This document shows, piece after piece, positions 32,901-36,497 of a stretch of 36,497 nucleotides of DNA; the stretch's first letter is position 1; each line of letters starts with the position of its first letter. The stretch is taken from positions 1 to 36,497 of the IMG/VR virus record IMGVR_UViG_3300020204_000176; one strand, given 5' to 3'. The notes beneath the pieces were generated by a model. It made no database searches, was not told where the DNA came from, and saw only the letters and a list, made by a program, of their open reading frames with translations. A program made the translations under genes and the position numbers. Source of the stretch: a virus.

Positions 32901-33564
32901 GTTGGCTTGGGGCACTGCGCCCAAATCAAAATATGCAACCGAACTTATTGAAGCGGTAGAGAACTATGAGCGTGACCTGATGTTTCCAAATGTGAACCCG
33001 TTTGTACCACCGGGCAAACAGTTCAATACGATGAGTCGCGAAGAGGCTGCCGCGGTAAGACAGCAGGCTGTAGATGCGGTACAACTAAAACTTCCAGAAG
33101 GCTATGAACTGTTTGATGAAGATGGAAAACCCGTTACAAAACAACAGTTGGTTGATGCAGTCAAACAAGCCATGGGCGGAAAGAAAATTGCACAAGTAAG
33201 CCAAGAATACAAACCGATTTTGGATGCATACTTGGGTATCGACTCTCAGAAGATAACCACCAACGGGGTGGACAATCAGGAAGTGATGAGCGTGCTAGGT
33301 GTCGCGTCACAGTACGGGCAGACGAATGTGATGGAGGCTGTAGCAGAGTCACGAGTTTTGGATGTGTTTACAAGACAATTCGGTAGTTTCCGAGCGTTGG
33401 ATGATTCACCCAAAAAAGCGAGAGAGATGTTGGATAGACTTTTCTCTGAATCGAGCGTTCCACCCATGGGCGCCCCACCGTCCGCGGCTGAATATCAGGA
33501 AAACATTCAAAAAATCATCGCGGCAATACCGAGATTACGCAGAGTTAAAGCAGGAGCCCAATGA
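29956..33564 (+). CDS. Large polyvalent-type virion protein with ParB-like and zincin-like motifs
   Basis: This 1202-residue protein starts behind AAAAAGGAGAGACG. Residues 66-85 hold the shared R-C-P...T-D...C motif, followed by GLGAARRAAQKLANS. Around residues 475-520 is a ParB/Srx-like module: VFVSKDGYIIDGHHRVGAQA, then MPVIVLDANISEIL. Residues 866-876 hold HEGAHAEHFMH, a zinc-peptidase HExxH with a third His at the metzincin distance, though Gly at the usual place is His. The rest is long helices and linkers. Large phage proteins mixing ParB-like and metallopeptidase domains are known as polyvalent proteins and are thought to be delivered with the DNA. Packaging in this virion is inferred from its head-gene location. 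Confidence 0.75.
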   Translation: MNSSLAYTANQRVERYRKSVEFVAEDVLLYKGFLGRSLKEREGLSSVGTRAARAAGVIVDSLGKLRCPPGTPNANQFTDLQMSNCMVPGLGAARRAAQKLANSTQSLIDNAQKMLRGPDGKKLKGKAKVAALASLVALDVMDYLNMDGSGSLSASTLALAEVLRYGSSQVAEAVLDRLVRQGKITETQRKNMQAILDKVATTQRFGGLAEYIVSRTDLAVRKRRMKPTRRENMVPNVVELVDDTVDAATQAKWDAYVDGLNIPNAPERERVEVNTVEEGVVALLEGKIVDMPDVEGAHMLMDELGHIIADLEEMHKNGEIDDVTLENAVFDLCQITVKGTSAFCLGNKGIPRYLMPQAEGKPVAGSRAQKAFDAQVKVLQDAVDKAIADGRPQAEIDELQKKLDKFVKKGEINGQKDMLAYLAERGIKPRVGEDGKEVGVEMVPSTKLKATQRDMQGHKVVGMMRAKKRGEYDPGKEAVFVSKDGYIIDGHHRVGAQAGMDYQDGVLGNDHQMPVIVLDANISEILPVANDWTQDYGIQRKTVAQTSEGGPTAVDILDLVKQKRAQKAQEALGQVDSRIPDVDLTTQDIGLPKTDADEVIKSVTPKLKSPRHLDVATTVSSDALLPSAPEQSVRPPGYAQITVDAEKFNAELKEKTNALLDKHGIDKNKPPSQQIDELAGKMGVVLQTPIEKQLDTAVTWMEEQGMAKANILLEADPNHSAEINAYRKIKGQAIIDAINSMRNDKGQPGWMKKNAEGRETVKQAIAQGYLEALVGMDEIFKGAPNLKGGVMLELHGVDGPASMNDAAGYAQVGMRGDGKVMAKVSLVPDSMIFDQTKQNVLPKGQGMTQTLRFMGADDHQVGLAIHEGAHAEHFMHQFKTLGIEMGENAPSISEQVRNRGDKLSDSYMGVMFSKRYDFPKDATWDEVEEEIKSKRKRPSFRNFVDGPEHNLNQYLFDVATAEMLKSRGAGGAPDLSSSDLEKLAWGTAPKSKYATELIEAVENYERDLMFPNVNPFVPPGKQFNTMSREEAAAVRQQAVDAVQLKLPEGYELFDEDGKPVTKQQLVDAVKQAMGGKKIAQVSQEYKPILDAYLGIDSQKITTNGVDNQEVMSVLGVASQYGQTNVMEAVAESRVLDVFTRQFGSFRALDDSPKKAREMLDRLFSESSVPPMGAPPSAAEYQENIQKIIAAIPRLRRVKAGAQ

Positions 33565-33785
33565 GCAACACAAGTGGAATTGAGCAGATTCACTGGACTG
33601 GTTTCGAATGGATTATTGTTTCCCCTGATGCCAAGGAGCAGTGGTATAAAATTATCTTGTATAAGGAAAAATTGTTACCTCGCGAATGGCAACTTCTACA
33701 AAACCTCAGACCGAAGGTTATGGTTCCGCCGTTGGTGATTACAGACAACAACATCAACGAATTGCGAAAAACTTGGAATAAGTAG
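33561..33785 (+). CDS. Small hypothetical protein
   Basis: This 74-residue protein begins MSNTSGIEQIHWTGFEWIIV; its ATG overlaps the previous stop (ATGA), supporting coupled expression. It is rich in aromatic residues early (two Trp, one Phe) and basic in the middle (WYKIILYKEKLLPREWQLLQ), ending in INELRKTWNK. No Cys and no membrane segment. I recognise no family; it may be an assembly partner of the large protein just upstream. Confidence 0.5.
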   Translation: MSNTSGIEQIHWTGFEWIIVSPDAKEQWYKIILYKEKLLPREWQLLQNLRPKVMVPPLVITDNNINELRKTWNK

Positions 33786-33849
33786 ACAATCTACTGACTT
33801 ATTGAAACCTAGCAATAAGGTACAATCGGATAGCCAGCCTCATGTGGCT
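33781..33849 (+). promoter_or_regulatory. Intergenic block with three inverted repeats and a possible -10 box
   Basis: In the 83 bases between genes are AGTAGA-CAA-TCTACT (33781-33795, including the upstream stop codon), CTTATTG-N8-CAATAAG (33798-33819) and AGCCA-N8-TGGCT (33832-33849). TACAAT (33821-33826), one mismatch from TATAAT, sits between the second and third repeats; the only -35-like sequence is TTATTG 16 bases upstream, which is poor. None is followed by a U-tract. It may be an operator-promoter region or a messenger-processing block for the next gene. Confidence 0.35.
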
Positions 33850-33868
33850 CACCACGGCAAGGGCATAG

Positions 33869-35221
33869 ATGCATAACGGGCTCAATACTTCAATCGCAAC
33901 TCTCATCAGGAAACGACCTCATGCGCCGCGTGGGGCGAAGAGTGTCCGCCGCACGATAATCCCCCTAGAGAAACAGTTGACTGTACGTTTTGATGAGACC
34001 GCAGAGCAACACGACATCACAACATCTCCATTGCTGTACATGCGCACAGAAGGTCGCTTATCTGAAAAAAATATTGCGAACTACAAGACCGCAATGTTCC
34101 TGAGAAAGAAGCAGGCAAGACTTTCTGCACCGATTGATGTGTATCACTATGAACAAAAAGTCGGTCTCGTCAGGGCTCGTTCTGGTCTCGGCAGAGCCGC
34201 ACAGGCTGTGGGCAGTATATTGACGCCCGGCAATTTGAGTGCTATTCGTAGTCCGATTCGTTCCGCAATCTGGCGTGGTTTGACACCAGGTGGTGGTGGA
34301 GGAGGTCGGCGAAGAGGTGGGGAACGCGGATACCGATGCCCTGCGGGTTTTGAATTCGGTGGACGATTTACCGACAACGCATTCTCCACTTGTGGCGCAC
34401 AATTGTTTGGAATTCCAGGTCCGCTTGCTTTGTTGGCTCGTGCGGTTCGTGGTGCTATTAACGCCCCCGAAGCGCGTATTACGAGCCTTTCGGAAGTAAT
34501 TGAAGGAAACGCTTCACCCGACCGAGCCGTACAGATTCAACGCATGGCACAAATCCCACGAAACCCTGGTCCAAACAAACCCCGTTTTGCCCGTTCGGTA
34601 TCTGAATCAATCACCGTACTTCAAGGCGCTCCCGCTGGTGAGGGACGCATGATTCGGCGAGATGGAATTATTTTGCGACCGCTAGTTCCTTCTTCTGTGT
34701 TGCGTGAGTTCGGCGGAAATCCCGACATGTTGGATGGTGCGATGATTCGCGCCGTGCAAATCCCGCGAGAAATTGCTGCCGACGATGTTGCCCTGCTTGC
34801 TGGTGCCTCAATGCAAAGAATCTCATTTGTCGCACCAAACGGTGTAGTGATGACTATTGAGCGCCCCCGCCCGTTGACTGTTGGTGAACGACGAAAGTTT
34901 GGCAGACAGTTGAATCGCGCAATCGGAGAAACAGACCAGTATGACCCAGGTGCAAGCATCCGACAGTTTGCCGAGGGAACAAACGGCGCGTTCAAATACA
35001 CAGAAACATACGGCAAAATCCCTGACCCATTATCATTCGTTGAGATAACTGGCGAAGATGGAGTTAAGCGTCGCGTCCGTAAGTGGGTGTACGAAACATT
35101 TATCAAAAAGAGCCGAAGATTGGGCTCAACGACACGACAGCAGGCTCAGCGTCGCGAAGAAATCGCACGCGAAGGAAGAGAAGCCGTTGAACGGCTTTCG
35201 GGGGCAGATAAACCTCTATGA
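33869..35221 (+). CDS. Head-region protein with the shared Cys motif
   Basis: This 450-residue protein starts at ATG 33869 behind AAGGGC. Its N-terminal 135 residues are basic (RKRPHAPRGAKSVRRT). A Gly-run plus arginines (GGGGGGRRRGGERG, about 141-154) leads to the shared motif YRCPAGFEFGGRFTDNAF, then STC (155-175), followed by GPLALLARAVRGAINAPEAR. The centre and C-terminal half (about 190-420) contain beta/alpha segments (RDGIILRPLVPSSVLREFGG; PNGVVMTIERPRPLTVGERR). The C-terminus is helical and basic (STTRQQAQRREEIAREGREA). The stop overlaps the next start (ATGA). No family recognised; probable virion component by location and motif. Confidence 0.6.
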   Translation: MHNGLNTSIATLIRKRPHAPRGAKSVRRTIIPLEKQLTVRFDETAEQHDITTSPLLYMRTEGRLSEKNIANYKTAMFLRKKQARLSAPIDVYHYEQKVGLVRARSGLGRAAQAVGSILTPGNLSAIRSPIRSAIWRGLTPGGGGGGRRRGGERGYRCPAGFEFGGRFTDNAFSTCGAQLFGIPGPLALLARAVRGAINAPEARITSLSEVIEGNASPDRAVQIQRMAQIPRNPGPNKPRFARSVSESITVLQGAPAGEGRMIRRDGIILRPLVPSSVLREFGGNPDMLDGAMIRAVQIPREIAADDVALLAGASMQRISFVAPNGVVMTIERPRPLTVGERRKFGRQLNRAIGETDQYDPGASIRQFAEGTNGAFKYTETYGKIPDPLSFVEITGEDGVKRRVRKWVYETFIKKSRRLGSTTRQQAQRREEIAREGREAVERLSGADKPL

Positions 35222-36497
35222 AGAAAGTCTTTTTTGTTCGCCACAAACGCGACAATGCGCCATATCTTTTGGTGACAGTAAATCCGGGTGGTACAGATTT
35301 TCAACCACTTTCTGATGAGGCAGATGATGTCGCTGATGTGTTTGACTCCGTTTATAGGAATCGTCCAATCAATAAGCAAGAATTAGACGCTGCTCTTGAC
35401 GACGATTTCACGATTGAGGGTCCGATTAACCCGACGCGAGGCAACTTGAATCTGCTACAGGACTTTCTATCGGACACAAATCAGCCCTTGTCGCCGCGCA
35501 AAAGATATCCGTCAGCAAAATCGTTTGATATTTCTTCAGTTCCCCTCGGATTCTCCGACAAAGACGGCAAAGTCAATCTCACCGAATACAAGGCACGGAA
35601 CTTCATCTACGAACAAACAAAGTCAACATTCAATTATGAGGTCAAGCGAGTTCGCGCTCTTTGGGACCCGGGTTTGTCAATCCCTGGCACGGGAAGGCGC
35701 GGAGGATGGCGATGCCCTGTTGGGACTCGTTACGGCGGTCAAATCACCGACAGATTCGGCAGAAACTGCGGATGGGGAGTTGCTCGTCGTATCGCGAATG
35801 CAATTACCAACATTGGCGAACGGATGGAAAACCTTGACGACCGACGCAGGGGTCGCCGTGTGGAGCGTCGCAACCGAAGAATGTTGGAGCGTCTAGGTCG
35901 CGCAGAAGGCGCAGGTCGCGCTGAGCGAGGTTTGCGTGGTATCGCTGAGGTTCTTGATGGTGGAGAAGCAACACCGGCTCCCGCGCCCGAGCGTCCGCGT
36001 GGGCGTGGAGTGCAGGCGCGTCGCAGAGCCCGTAATACGACTGAGGCTTTGGCTGATGCACGCGATAGGGGTTTGCGTGATTCGGAGCGTCGCCGTGTCC
36101 GCAGAGAACTAGAGAAGCCAGGTGCGGCTCGCACAGGAGAGGTTGACGAGCGAACGGGTGACGACCTTGATGATGCCGAGAAAGCAATGCTTAGCAAAAT
36201 CAAACCTGTTCTAGATGGTTATAATTACAATGGCTTTTACGCCTTCTTTGACGATAAAGAAAACACTTTAGACAAACTTGTTCAAAAAGGATATTTTGAA
36301 AAACCCATAAAAGGTCCCTTTGACGGCATGCGCAACGGCGAGCGGTACATTCTTAGAACAGATGAAGTGTGGTACCCACTTACCAACAAAGGAAGACGAT
36401 ATTTCGGAGTCACCGATAGCCGTTTGATGGACCCCGAAGAACAAGTTGACAAACCAAAGAAACCACAAGCGCCACGCAAGCGTCCCCGCAATGCACG
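35218..36497 (+). CDS. Head-region protein with the shared Cys motif, 3' end cut by the window edge
   Basis: Starting at ATG 35218 (ATGA overlap with the upstream stop), the frame is open to the right edge for about 426 codons. It opens MKKVFFVRHKRDNAPYLLVT. Residues 157-163 (GTGRRGG) lead into the shared motif WRCPVGTRYGGQITDRFG, then RNC (164-184), followed by GWGVARRIANAITNIGERM. Residues about 190-320 are extremely Arg-rich with Glu and Ala (RRRGRRVERRNRRMLERLGR), likely long basic helices or disordered DNA-binding stretches. A folded domain of about 60 residues follows (KIKPVLDGYNYNGFYAFFDD; NGERYILRTDEVWYPLTNKG). No family recognised; a nucleic-acid-binding virion protein is the inferred role. 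Confidence 0.6.
   Translation, partial: MKKVFFVRHKRDNAPYLLVTVNPGGTDFQPLSDEADDVADVFDSVYRNRPINKQELDAALDDDFTIEGPINPTRGNLNLLQDFLSDTNQPLSPRKRYPSAKSFDISSVPLGFSDKDGKVNLTEYKARNFIYEQTKSTFNYEVKRVRALWDPGLSIPGTGRRGGWRCPVGTRYGGQITDRFGRNCGWGVARRIANAITNIGERMENLDDRRRGRRVERRNRRMLERLGRAEGAGRAERGLRGIAEVLDGGEATPAPAPERPRGRGVQARRRARNTTEALADARDRGLRDSERRRVRRELEKPGAARTGEVDERTGDDLDDAEKAMLSKIKPVLDGYNYNGFYAFFDDKENTLDKLVQKGYFEKPIKGPFDGMRNGERYILRTDEVWYPLTNKGRRYFGVTDSRLMDPEEQVDKPKKPQAPRKRPRNA

Noticed and set aside
35739-36203. Minus-strand open frame of 154 residues near the right edge
   Set aside because: It is the antisense image of the Arg-rich part of the last plus-strand gene, which continues the operon.
1-36497. 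tRNA genes, CRISPR arrays, insertion sequences, integrase or attachment sites
   Set aside because: The gaps are too short for most of these, and by eye I found no cloverleaf, spaced direct repeats, transposase or integrase. A tRNA scan would be a better test.

Overview
The window is a contiguous piece of a tailed-phage genome (a caudovirus, or less likely a prophage). Nearly every base is coding. Genes overlap by 1-4 bases or are separated by a few bases, most carry Shine-Dalgarno-like GGAGG or AGGGG leaders, and no cellular metabolic genes, tRNAs, rRNAs, insertion sequences or CRISPR arrays are visible. A sheath, a tube, a baseplate J/W/V/I set and a long tape measure show a contractile-tailed (myovirus-type) particle. 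The host cannot be named from sequence alone. The moderate GC content and the domain types (DUF6321-like, DUF6582-like, MuF) resemble aquatic-bacterium phages, but that is an impression, not proof.

Layout: two divergent blocks meet at about 22.9 kb. The minus-strand block (22.9 kb down to 1) starts with the large terminase. It continues with an XRE-type helix-turn-helix protein, an unknown protein, a Rad52-like annealing protein plus a Cas4/RecB-like nuclease, and a coiled-coil protein. Next come a PAPS-reductase-like/ParB-like pair (IbrA/IbrB-like) and an extremely arginine-rich, lysine-free protein. The neck and tail genes follow in standard order: head-tail connector, gpG-like completion protein, probable terminator, sheath, tube, tail assembly chaperone with a -1 frameshift extension, tape measure, baseplate hub, spike, wedges and fibre. 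The fibre runs off the left edge.

The plus-strand block (22.98 kb to the right edge) is the head side. It holds a 57-residue membrane protein, a portal-MuF fusion and a very large prohead-protease fusion. A modular Cys/PepSY/DUF6582-like protein and a small charged protein follow. The rest is a 1202-residue protein with ParB-like and zincin-like motifs, a small unknown protein, and two proteins that share a Cys-bounded motif with the 1202-residue protein. The last of these runs off the right edge. No major capsid protein is recognisable; it probably lies further right.

Most interesting signals: (1) a 20-residue motif R-C-P-x-G-x6-[FI]-T-D-x5-C, at identical spacing and followed by an Ala/Arg-rich segment, in three neighbouring and otherwise dissimilar head-side proteins, a candidate virion-targeting tag; (2) the PAPS-reductase/ParB pair next to a protamine-like protein inside the late operon; (3) multidomain fusions of the prohead protease and portal; (4) the tail-chaperone frameshift. 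No stretch above 300 bases lacks a gene.
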